Positions 6,465-13,841 of a stretch of 16,319 nucleotides of DNA are shown here, in pieces. Within the stretch, counting starts at the first letter, position 1, and the number at the start of each line of letters is the position of its first letter. Below the pieces are notes generated by a model. That model saw nothing but the letters and a program-made list of their open reading frames with translations, did not search any database and was not told the origin of the DNA. The stretch is taken from positions 1 to 16,319 of the forward strand of contig JAEZAF010000047.1 of NCBI GenBank assembly GCA_023430545.1, read 5' to 3'. Made by a program: the position numbers and the translations under genes. This DNA is from Chloroflexota bacterium (GTDB lineage: Bacteria; Chloroflexota; Anaerolineae; Aggregatilineales; Phototrophicaceae).

Positions 6465-7111
6465 CCCAACCCGAAACACCAGAAGGATCAGCAGCGGAAC
6501 ATCGCGCCGCCGTGGAGCATATCGGCATCTACGGCGGCACGTTTGATCCGCCCCACTATGCCCATCTCTATCTGGCGGACTTCGCCCGCGATGCGCTTGG
6601 GCTTTCAAAGGTGCTGTTCGTCCCTGCTGGTGATCCGCCGCACAAGTCCACGCGCAGCACACCGCAGCACCGCGTCGCCATGCTGGAACTCGCCATCCGC
6701 ACCAATCCGGCGTTTCAGATTTCACGGGTGGACCTCGACCGCCCCGCCCCGCATTACTCGGTCGATATGATCACGGCCCTGCGTCAGCAGTACCCTTCTG
6801 CGCATTTCGAGTTCCTGATCGGCGGGGACAGCTTCTGCGATCTTCCGGACTGGCGCACACCGGACCAGATCGTCGCGGATCGCACGCGCTTTGTGGTCAT
6901 CCCCCGTCCGGGAACCGAGTCGCGTATGCGCGCTGACCTGCACGATCACCTGTACCCTGGTCTTTCACGCAAGGTGATCATCCTATCCACGCAGTTGATC
7001 AACATCTCATCCAGCCACATCGTCTCGGAGCTGCGCACCGGGCACAGCGTGCGCTATCTGCTGCCGGATGTGGTGCTGGATTACATCGACCAGCATCGGC
7101 TTTATACCTGA
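6452..7111 (+). CDS. nadD: Nicotinate-nucleotide adenylyltransferase
   Basis: Joins nicotinate mononucleotide and ATP to deamido-NAD, the penultimate step of NAD synthesis. Its nucleotidyltransferase signature GGTFDPPHYAHL (28-39) carries the HxxH catalytic pair (His35, His38). PAGDPPHK (58-65), GGDSF (124-128) and the C-terminal ISSSHIVSELRTG (185-197) are diagnostic of NadD. At 219 residues it is slightly long because of a 20-residue leader before VEHIGIYGG. The ATG at 6452 lies inside the end of obg. A GTG at 6512 would give MEHIGIYGG, which fits the usual NadD N-terminus better, so the start is uncertain. The short overlap with obg argues for translational coupling. The obg-nadD order is common in bacteria. 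Confidence 0.95.
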   Translation: MDGLTQPETPEGSAAEHRAAVEHIGIYGGTFDPPHYAHLYLADFARDALGLSKVLFVPAGDPPHKSTRSTPQHRVAMLELAIRTNPAFQISRVDLDRPAPHYSVDMITALRQQYPSAHFEFLIGGDSFCDLPDWRTPDQIVADRTRFVVIPRPGTESRMRADLHDHLYPGLSRKVIILSTQLINISSSHIVSELRTGHSVRYLLPDVVLDYIDQHRLYT

Positions 7112-7210
7112 GGACGGCGCATCCGCAAAAGTTACCGTTCTCACGTCACCGCTTTTCGATTACAACAGTGATTCTATCCCTCTCGATACAGCATACAGGA
7201 CGCGGATTTT

Positions 7211-8953
7211 ATGAAGCGTTTGAGCCTAAAGCATTTGAGCATTCTGACATTTCTGGTTTTGATCACTGCCCTGTCGGCTGTTCCAGCGACGCCAGTCGCA
7301 CAGGCGCAGACTGAGCCGGTTGGCACGCTGGTCCCACCGACACTGGTCCCGCAGCCTGATACTGGTGAAGGCGAGGGTGTGGTCGCGGAGTCCGGGATTG
7401 CACGCATCGTGAATACCGGACGGGTGCGGGTCGGCATTCTGGCGAATCTCCCACCATTCGGTGAGTTAAACGTCCGTGGCGACTGGAACGGGTTTGATGC
7501 CGACCTCGGACGCGCCATCGCGGATACATGGGGCGTTGAGGTCCGCTTCAAGCAGGTCACCCGTCAGACAGCCCTCGACCAGCTTCAGCGCCGCGAGGTC
7601 GATCTGCTGATTGCCGCGCAGGTGCATCACCGCGAACTGGACGATGATTTCGAGTTCAGCCAGACCTATCACCTCGGCAGTCAATCGGTCATGGTGCGGG
7701 CCGGGGATACCGAGCCAAAAACGCTGGCGGAACTGTCCGGCAGACGCATCGGCGTCGTGATGACGACGGACAGCGAAGATGCCCTGAACCGCTGGATACA
7801 GCGCTCTGGTGTGCCGGTCACTGTCGAACGCTACACCACACTGGATCAGGTCTATAACGCGCTGATGAACAGCGAGATCGACGGCATGGTCGCCAGTCAT
7901 TATCAGCTCTCACGGCTTGCCACCCAACCGGAGCTGATTCTGATCATCGAAGAACCGCTGGAAGTCGAACCCTACGCTATCGCCATGCCGCGTCAGGATG
8001 TCAGCCTGCGCAATCTGATCAACAAGACGTTGCAGTATCTGCGCCAGCAGGGACGCCTGACCGAGATCCGGCAGGTACACTTCCCACAGTCGAATTACGA
8101 GGTCGCAGTCTGGGGTGCGCTGGGCGAGGAAGCACCGAAGCCCGATCAGTTTCCGCTCGAGGTCAGCTACCCGACACAGTACGTCGTGCCACGTCTGGAA
8201 TCCAATCGCGTGCTGCGTATCGCCATGCCGCGCCTGCCAGAAGGCGATAACATCCCGCCGAGTGCCCAGCGGCTGGATACATTCTACCGTTCGCTGCTGG
8301 ATGAATTTGCGCGTCGCTGGCAGGTACAGCTTGAATATGTGCCGGTCGATGATCCCACACAGGGGATGGAAGCCGTCGCTAACGGTCAGGCCGACATCGC
8401 GGTCGGTGTCGAACCCAACTGGGACTGGGATGAGCGCGTCGATTTTACCGAGCCTTATCTGCTGCACGGCCTGCGGATGCTCGTCCCGAAGAATCGTAAC
8501 ATCTTCGGCTTTAGAGAACTGGCTGGCGGACGTTACATCGCCTTCCCGCTGACGAATCCGGAGATCGAGCAGTTCGCCAACGATGAAGCCGTCCGCGAAA
8601 ATGTCCGCATTCGCACCTTCGGCGCTCGTGAACAGGATTTCGCGCTGCAAATTCTCGAAGACAAAAATGCCGATGTCGCCCTTGCCGACAGTATCGCACT
8701 GCTGCCGTTTGTCGAGCAGTATCCGGATGATCTTCAACTGACGACCGAGTGGTACACCGAACAATATGTCGTGATGGCGACGCCGCGTAACGACATCGAC
8801 TTCCGCCTGCTGACAGAATATACCCTTCAGGAACTGGCCCGTGATGGCACCCTGAGCCGCCTGTTGCAACCGGTTATGCTGCCCGAAGACATCCCCGGTT
8901 TCGACATCTGGCCGGGGACCGGCAACTACTTCGGCTTCAATATCACCGGCTGA
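7211..8953 (+). CDS. Exported protein with two tandem family-3 solute-binding domains
   Basis: A 580-residue secreted protein. The signal peptide is plain (MKRLSLKHLS, hydrophobic core 9-27, cleavage likely after AQA at 31-32); there is no lipobox cysteine. Residues 64-300 and 332-565 are two copies of the SBP_bac_3 fold used to bind amino acids and other small polar solutes. Each opens with a strand R-V-x-x-G-I/A and has the Arg of the ligand carboxylate clamp (R141 in VHHRELDDDFEFS, R409 in DERVDFTEPY). The late Asp that binds the ligand amino group is present in copy 2 (ADSIAL, D493) but replaced by Ser229 in copy 1 (ASHYQL). The copies have diverged strongly. No permease or ATPase of the amino-acid type is next to it. 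Start: ATG with AGGA 10 nt upstream. It ends in a strong terminator. It could be a periplasmic sensor or scavenger rather than a standard transport subunit. Confidence 0.88.
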   Translation: MKRLSLKHLSILTFLVLITALSAVPATPVAQAQTEPVGTLVPPTLVPQPDTGEGEGVVAESGIARIVNTGRVRVGILANLPPFGELNVRGDWNGFDADLGRAIADTWGVEVRFKQVTRQTALDQLQRREVDLLIAAQVHHRELDDDFEFSQTYHLGSQSVMVRAGDTEPKTLAELSGRRIGVVMTTDSEDALNRWIQRSGVPVTVERYTTLDQVYNALMNSEIDGMVASHYQLSRLATQPELILIIEEPLEVEPYAIAMPRQDVSLRNLINKTLQYLRQQGRLTEIRQVHFPQSNYEVAVWGALGEEAPKPDQFPLEVSYPTQYVVPRLESNRVLRIAMPRLPEGDNIPPSAQRLDTFYRSLLDEFARRWQVQLEYVPVDDPTQGMEAVANGQADIAVGVEPNWDWDERVDFTEPYLLHGLRMLVPKNRNIFGFRELAGGRYIAFPLTNPEIEQFANDEAVRENVRIRTFGAREQDFALQILEDKNADVALADSIALLPFVEQYPDDLQLTTEWYTEQYVVMATPRNDIDFRLLTEYTLQELARDGTLSRLLQPVMLPEDIPGFDIWPGTGNYFGFNITG

Positions 8954-8979
8954 TCGACACTTTGTGATCCGTCATGTCG

Positions 8980-9024
8980 AAAGAGGTTGAATGACTTTTT
9001 GTGAGCGTCATTCAGCCTCTTTTT
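8980..9024 (+). terminator. Strong intrinsic terminator after the solute-binding gene
   Basis: AAAGAGG plus TGAATGAC (8980-8995, with one T in between) pairs with GTCATTCA and CCTCTTT (9007-9022), giving a 16-bp stem with a single G-T wobble and an 11-nt loop. The stem ends in a T run. It lies 26 nt after the stop codon and cleanly separates this gene from the following ABC operon. Confidence 0.88.
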
Positions 9025-9104
9025 GATGTACCTCTTCCGTTCAGAAGTTTGTAAAACGTCTGTAAACTCTGCCCATCCGAGCTGCATCAGGATCATTTCG
9101 ACAC

Positions 9105-9132
9105 TTGCCGACGTTTAAAATCACAGTATAGT
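9105..9132 (+). promoter_or_regulatory. Promoter of the Gld-like ABC operon
   Basis: TTGCCG (9105-9110) and TATAGT (9127-9132) are separated by 16 nt, with AT-rich sequence between. Transcription would start near 9139, about 50 nt before the ATG. An inverted pair GTTCAG (9131-9136) and CTGAAC (9154-9159) brackets the start point and could be a regulator site, though six bases can occur by chance. Confidence 0.55.
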
Positions 9133-9187
9133 TCAGTAGATTTTTCACTGGTCCTGAACGTAAAGTGAAAGCGACAGGTAATCGGCA

Positions 9188-10171
9188 ATGATCGAAGTTC
9201 AAAATCTAGTCAAACGCTACGGCGATTTTACCGCCGTCAAAGGGATCACCTTCGAGGCGCTTCCCGGACAGGTCACCGGCTTTCTCGGCCCGAATGGGGC
9301 AGGCAAAACCACCACCCTGCGCATGCTCACCGGCTTTACGCCTCCCACATCGGGCAAGGCGATTGTCGGCGGGTATGATGTGTTTGAAGACAGCATGCAG
9401 GTCCGCCGCCGTGTCGGATATCTGCCGGAAAATGTGCCGCTTTACCGCGACCTGACCCCGCTGGAATACCTGATGTACATCGGTGAGATTCGCGGTGTCT
9501 CCAACCGCCGCCAGCGAGCCCAGGAAGTGCTGCGCCGTGTCGGATTAAGCACGCGCTCCGGCAGCCTGATCCGCACGCTATCCAAAGGGATGCGCCAGCG
9601 CGTCGGGCTGGCACAGGCGCTGCTCCACGATCCCGAAATCATCATCCTCGACGAACCGACCATCGGACTCGACCCGCTTCAGGTGCTGGAACTGCGCGAC
9701 CTGATCGGTGAACTGCGCGAAGGTCACACCGTGCTGTTCAGCACCCATATCCTGAGTGAAGCGGAACAGGTCTGCGACCGCGTGGTCATCATCCAGAATG
9801 GTGAGATCGTCGGTCAGGGTTCGCCCGGTGAACTGCGCCGCACACTGGAGCGCGGCGGACGTATTCTGGTGCGCGTGGATGCAGATCCGGCGGCCTTTAT
9901 CCCGGCCATCCAGACGCTTCCGGGCGTCAGCCAGGTGACCACCGCACCCGAAGGCTTCGTCGTGACGCCCAGCAGCGTGGACATCGACCCGCGCCCAGAG
10001 ATTGCGCGGACCATCACCGCCAACCAGTGGAATCTGGTGGAACTGCGCCCGCTGGCGGTCAACCTCGAAGAGATCTTCATTGAGCTGACGCGCAACATCA
10101 GTCACACCGGCACCGCTGCCTATGACAACACCAGCGCGGATGTCAGCGAACCCGCCGCAACCGAACTCTAG
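9188..10171 (+). CDS. ABC transporter ATP-binding protein, GldA-like
   Basis: The cytoplasmic ATPase of an ABC-2 type exporter. All functional motifs are intact: Walker A GPNGAGKT (34-41), signature LSKGMRQR (131-138), Walker B IIILDEP (150-156), D-loop GLDP (160-163) and the switch His187 in FSTHILSE. The Q-loop position reads GYLPE (77-81), with Glu in place of Gln, as often in the GldA/NosF/CcmA branch. At 327 residues it carries a C-terminal extension after about 220 (an RILVRVDAD domain) and a Thr/Ala-rich tail. It is the first gene of a four-gene operon; the next gene starts 14 nt later with its Shine-Dalgarno AGGAGA overlapping this stop codon. In Bacteroidetes the homologous GldA works with GldF and GldG in gliding or envelope functions. 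Here only the module is conserved, so the substrate is unknown. Confidence 0.93.
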   Translation: MIEVQNLVKRYGDFTAVKGITFEALPGQVTGFLGPNGAGKTTTLRMLTGFTPPTSGKAIVGGYDVFEDSMQVRRRVGYLPENVPLYRDLTPLEYLMYIGEIRGVSNRRQRAQEVLRRVGLSTRSGSLIRTLSKGMRQRVGLAQALLHDPEIIILDEPTIGLDPLQVLELRDLIGELREGHTVLFSTHILSEAEQVCDRVVIIQNGEIVGQGSPGELRRTLERGGRILVRVDADPAAFIPAIQTLPGVSQVTTAPEGFVVTPSSVDIDPRPEIARTITANQWNLVELRPLAVNLEEIFIELTRNISHTGTAAYDNTSADVSEPAATEL

Positions 10172-10185
10172 GAGACAAGCGAACC

Positions 10186-10965
10186 ATGAATGCTGTACTG
10201 GCTGTTTACAAACGAGAGCTGAGTCTCTATTTCCGTTCCCCTGTGGCGTATGCGATTGCCTTTGCACTGCTGTTCCTGTTTGGGCTGCTGTTCAGTTCAA
10301 ATGTGAGCAGCATCGTGCAGTACAACATGCAGGCTTCGCAGTTTGGGCAGGCCCCGGTGACTGCCGAGAGCTTTACGGGTTTCATCCCCGGACTGCTCAC
10401 CTTCCTGCTGTTCCTCGTCGCCCCGCTGCTGACAATGCGTCTGCTGGCGGAAGAAAGCCGCGAAGGGACACTCGAAGTGCTGATGACCCTGCCCATGAGC
10501 GAGAGCGCCTTCGTCGTCGGTAAATTCCTCGCTGCGTGGACCTATTACACCGTGCTGCTGCTGCTGACGGTGGTCTATTATGTCATTCTGAGTCAGGTCG
10601 GTGTGCCGGATGCCGGACGCGCCTTCCTTGTTTACTTCGGCGCGTGGCTTTACGGCGGCGCGGTGCTGGCCGTCTCCATGATCTGGTCAGCCGTCACCGA
10701 AGATCAGATCGTCGCCGCCTTTCTGAGCGCCGCGACCGTGCTGGTGCTGTATCTGGCGGATTCCGCCGCGACGTGGGCCACCCAGCAGACCTTCACCAGC
10801 GGGCTGGCCGGCCTGATCCGTGAACTGAGCCTGACCGCCCATTACGACGCCACCATGCAGCAGGGCATCCTTCGGGCTGAAGATGTCCTTTACTTTGTCT
10901 TCCTGATGATCGGCGCACTGTTTATCACCGTGCGCATCGTCGAAACACGCCGCTGGAGAGGTTAA
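10186..10965 (+). CDS. ABC-2 type permease, GldF-like
   Basis: A 259-residue integral membrane protein with six predicted helices (about 20-38, 66-84, 115-135, 145-167, 174-192 and 234-252). The cytoplasmic loop between helices 2 and 3 contains LLAEESREGTLEVLMTLPM (86-104), the coupling motif of the ABC-2/GldF family that contacts the ATPase. The first soluble stretch (39-65) is extracytoplasmic. Start ATG at 10186 with AGGAGA 10 nt upstream. It is preceded by the ATPase gene and followed after 5 nt by the GldG-like gene. It most likely forms the transmembrane channel as a homodimer. Confidence 0.92.
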   Translation: MNAVLAVYKRELSLYFRSPVAYAIAFALLFLFGLLFSSNVSSIVQYNMQASQFGQAPVTAESFTGFIPGLLTFLLFLVAPLLTMRLLAEESREGTLEVLMTLPMSESAFVVGKFLAAWTYYTVLLLLTVVYYVILSQVGVPDAGRAFLVYFGAWLYGGAVLAVSMIWSAVTEDQIVAAFLSAATVLVLYLADSAATWATQQTFTSGLAGLIRELSLTAHYDATMQQGILRAEDVLYFVFLMIGALFITVRIVETRRWRG

Positions 10966-10970
10966 TCGCG

Positions 10971-12689
10971 ATGAATAACCATACACAACCTGAATCCACT
11001 GAACCGTTAATTCCCTCATGGCTGCTGCTGGGCGCGGCACTGCTGGGTTTAATTGTCGCGTTCGGTGTGACCTTCACGCAGGGCATCAACATCGTCGTGA
11101 TTGGCGCGCTGGCCGTGTCGATTGCGTCGGTGGTAGCGTGGGCCTTGTTCGCACCGCAGGAATTTCGCGGATTTATCACCGGGCGCGGCGTGCGCTTCGG
11201 CGGTCTGTCGATTGTCGTGACGCTCGTATTCGTCGCCGCCCTGATCGGGATTTACAGTGTGGTCAAAGCCCAGAACTGGCGTGTGGACCTGACTGAGCAG
11301 GACACATTCTCGCTGAATCAGGCCTCGCGTGATGCCATTACCGCAATTGGTGCGGACCCGAACATCCCGCCGGTGGAACTCCTCGCCTTTTACGGTGTGA
11401 CCCAGGCCAGCCGCCGCGATCAGGATGAGCTGCTGTTCGACGATTATGTCGATGCTGGTAACGGTAAGATCAGCTACGAATTCGTTGATCCGGAGCGCGA
11501 ACCGGTGCTGGCCGAACAGTTGGATGTTCAGGCCGGACAGGTGGCGGTCATCGGCCACAATCAGGACGGCACCCGTGACATCGCTGGTGCGCAGGTGATC
11601 GATTTTGTCACACAGGAACAGCTTACCAATGCCATCCTGCGTGTGGCGGCTACTGGTGACTTCCGCGCCTACATCCTCAGTGTGGAAGATGGCGCTGAAC
11701 TGGAAGACACCGGCGCGGAAGGGCTGTCGCAGCTTGGCGGCGTCATGACCGATCAGCTTGACTGGACTGCCGAACAGGTATCACTGCTCGACCTCACTTC
11801 CGGCACAATCAATCTCAGTGATCCGCTGGTCGATGGCACCGTGCTGATCATCCCCGGTGGTGAAACACCACTCTCCGACGAAGGGCTGGCCGCGCTGACA
11901 GGCTATCTCGATCAGGGTGGGGATGCAATCATCTACGCTGCCATCAATCTGGACGGCGAGCAGTCACTGGCAACCGCCGACAACCTGAACAACTACCTCA
12001 GCACCAACTACGGCCTCAGCTTCAGCACAGATGTCGTACTGGACGAAACACAGGCTTTCCAGTCTCCATTTGAACTCTACACGTTCGATTATGTTCAGGG
12101 GAACACGATCACGCAGGCATTCGACGCGGTGCAGGACCCGGCCTTCGTCTTCAGCTATGCACATCCCATCGTGACCGCAGATGCCGCGCCGGAGAATATC
12201 ACGGTGACGCCGATTATCAATTCATCCGCCACCTCATTCTCCAAGTCGATAGAGGCCGTGACCGGGGGCGAATCCGAGCAGGCCGAGACCGATGTCACCG
12301 GGCCGTTCCTGCTGGCCGCTGCTGCCGAGAACGCGCAGACTGGTTCGCGGATCGTCCTCGTCGGCAGTCAGGATTTTGCGACCAACCGCTATCTGCAATT
12401 CCGTGCAGCCAATGTGCTGAATATCGACATGACCATCAGCACGCTGATCTGGGCGACCAACTTCGAAGACTACTTCACCCGCATCCCGCCTGCCCTCACC
12501 CGTGAGGCACGCCCACAGGATGCACCGATCTTCGCCACCGAGCAGACCCTGACGACGATCAATCTGGTCACCGTCTTTGCCCTGCCCTTCGGCGTGCTGA
12601 TTCTAGGGTTCTTTGTATGGTGGTCGCGCCGGGCAGAAACACAGCGTGCCGCCGAGATGCCCCAGCCTGAGTCAATGAAAGGAAGCTGA
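10971..12689 (+). CDS. GldG-like ABC transport auxiliary protein
   Basis: A 572-residue membrane protein of the GldG/ABC_transp_aux family, usually encoded next to GldA and GldF. Three N-terminal hydrophobic helices (about 15-37, 39-61 and 78-98) are followed by a large extracytoplasmic region (100-525) and one C-terminal helix (527-551) ending in WWSRRAET on the inside. The extracytoplasmic part opens with the family-typical NWRVDLTEQDTFSLNQAS (102-119), a motif also seen in GldG proteins. VLIIPGGETPLSDEGL and GGDAIIYAAIN (about 291-326) form a flavodoxin/glutamine-amidotransferase-like fold but lack a catalytic Cys. Start ATG at 10971, 5 nt after the permease stop, with GGAGAGG behind it. 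It probably senses or handles the substrate outside the membrane; no enzymatic activity is implied. Confidence 0.88.
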   Translation: MNNHTQPESTEPLIPSWLLLGAALLGLIVAFGVTFTQGINIVVIGALAVSIASVVAWALFAPQEFRGFITGRGVRFGGLSIVVTLVFVAALIGIYSVVKAQNWRVDLTEQDTFSLNQASRDAITAIGADPNIPPVELLAFYGVTQASRRDQDELLFDDYVDAGNGKISYEFVDPEREPVLAEQLDVQAGQVAVIGHNQDGTRDIAGAQVIDFVTQEQLTNAILRVAATGDFRAYILSVEDGAELEDTGAEGLSQLGGVMTDQLDWTAEQVSLLDLTSGTINLSDPLVDGTVLIIPGGETPLSDEGLAALTGYLDQGGDAIIYAAINLDGEQSLATADNLNNYLSTNYGLSFSTDVVLDETQAFQSPFELYTFDYVQGNTITQAFDAVQDPAFVFSYAHPIVTADAAPENITVTPIINSSATSFSKSIEAVTGGESEQAETDVTGPFLLAAAAENAQTGSRIVLVGSQDFATNRYLQFRAANVLNIDMTISTLIWATNFEDYFTRIPPALTREARPQDAPIFATEQTLTTINLVTVFALPFGVLILGFFVWWSRRAETQRAAEMPQPESMKGS

Positions 12690-12693
12690 TGCC

Positions 12694-13752
12694 ATGCGCT
12701 TGAATCGTGGAACACTCGCGTTACTGCTTGGCAGTGTGGTCATCATCGCTGCCGTGCTGATTTTCAATAACAGCCAGGTGGATGCACCAACCACGGACAC
12801 CACCACAACACCGACTGCTGAAGCCGGTCCGTTATTCGCTGGGCTGGATGCCGCGACCCTGACGCGTCTGGAGATCCTCGAACCGTCTACCGGTGCGAAG
12901 ACCGTGCTGACGCGTACAACCTTCAGCGAGGCGCAGTCGGTCGAGATCGAACAGATCGAGACACAGGAAGTCGTCGCGACCGATGACGCAGCGGCTGAAG
13001 CGACAGCGGACACAGATGTCACCGCAGAAGCCATCGAGACTGAGGAATCGGACGAAGAGTCAGCCACAGAGGCAACCGACGAAGCATCGGAGACGCCTGA
13101 AGTGACCGACGAGTCGACGGAAGAAGCGACTGAAGAAGCAACGGTCGAAGTGACCGACGAAGTGACGGAAGAGCCGACGGAAGAATCCGCCGCGCCAACG
13201 GCCACCCTCGACCCGCTGATCACACCGACCGTGACTCTCGCACCGGACGCGAGCGTCTGGGCGATCTCCGAAGCGACGACTCTGTCCGAAATGGGACCGG
13301 ACTTCACGCAGGCCGAAAACGCGGTGGCAGTCTTTGCAGCATTACAGTCTGCAACCCGCTTTTCGGATGTCGAACTGACGAGCTTTGGGCTGGATAACCC
13401 GCGCTACACACTTATCGGGACCGATGCCAGCGGCGGGACCTATCGCGTAGATATCGGCGTCAAGAACCCGACACAGCCGCGCTACTATGCCATCATCAAC
13501 GAGGATGTCAGCACGGTCTATCAGATCCCGTCAGACATGGTGGATGTGCTGACCAATCTGGTGAGCAATCCTCCTTATCTGCCTACATCAACGCCGACAC
13601 CCATGCCGACCATCACGCCCAATCCGTACAGTGAAGTCCAGCAGACACAGACGGCAGAATTTGAACTGACACAGTTCGCCGCCACGATGGATGTGCTGAC
13701 ACTGGCCGCGCCGTTTGCCGCTACCCCACAGGTGACGCCAGCCGCGCCATAG
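12694..13752 (+). CDS. Membrane-anchored DUF4340 protein with acidic Thr/Glu insertion
   Basis: A 352-residue protein with one N-terminal transmembrane helix (7-25) and an extracytoplasmic domain. It is a DUF4340-type protein, a family commonly found as the fourth member of GldA-F-G clusters. The first DUF4340 strands (GLDAATLTRLEILEPSTGAKTVLTR, about 50-74; key residues Leu57, Leu60, Ile61) are separated from the rest (WAISEATTLSEMG at 189-201, FGLDNPRYTLIG at 231-242, YYAIINEDVSTVYQIP at 264-279) by an insertion of about 100 residues (78-185). That insertion is made of Glu, Thr, Asp, Ala and Val in loose TEEATEE/VTDE repeats, then a Pro/Thr stretch. The C-terminus is also Thr/Pro-rich. Start ATG at 12694 with AAAGGAAG upstream, 4 nt after the GldG-like stop. 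It is the last gene before the terminator. The role is unknown beyond being an extracytoplasmic subunit of the ABC complex. Confidence 0.82.
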   Translation: MRLNRGTLALLLGSVVIIAAVLIFNNSQVDAPTTDTTTTPTAEAGPLFAGLDAATLTRLEILEPSTGAKTVLTRTTFSEAQSVEIEQIETQEVVATDDAAAEATADTDVTAEAIETEESDEESATEATDEASETPEVTDESTEEATEEATVEVTDEVTEEPTEESAAPTATLDPLITPTVTLAPDASVWAISEATTLSEMGPDFTQAENAVAVFAALQSATRFSDVELTSFGLDNPRYTLIGTDASGGTYRVDIGVKNPTQPRYYAIINEDVSTVYQIPSDMVDVLTNLVSNPPYLPTSTPTPMPTITPNPYSEVQQTQTAEFELTQFAATMDVLTLAAPFAATPQVTPAAP

Positions 13753-13794
13753 CGCAAGCAGGGACATCGCCTGCGCTGCCGCTTTCCCAATAGA

Positions 13795-13835
13795 ATGGCG
13801 GATACCGTAAATCTGGTATCCGCCGTTTTATTTAC
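13795..13835 (+). terminator. Terminator of the ABC operon (convergent junction)
   Basis: ATGGCGGATACC (13795-13806) and GGTATCCGCCGT (13815-13826) form a 12-bp stem with one G-T pair and an 8-nt loop, followed by TTTATTTA. The opposite strand has a poorer T tract after the same stem, so it may also stop transcription from the convergent kinase gene. Confidence 0.85.
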
Positions 13836-13841
13836 TGAAAA

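Noticed and set aside
5547..6725. 392-codon open frame on the minus strand across obg and nadD
   Set aside because: It lies antisense to two certain genes, has no recognisable domain and reflects the high GC and codon bias of the sense genes.
7910..8869. 319-codon minus-strand open frame inside the solute-binding gene
   Set aside because: Antisense shadow; the sense frame has a signal peptide and two clear domains. The antisense translation shows no motif.
12672..13307. Ser/Val-rich repetitive 211-codon minus-strand frame
   Set aside because: It is the complement of the Thr/Glu repeat of the DUF4340 gene; its repetitiveness is inherited, not evidence for a protein.
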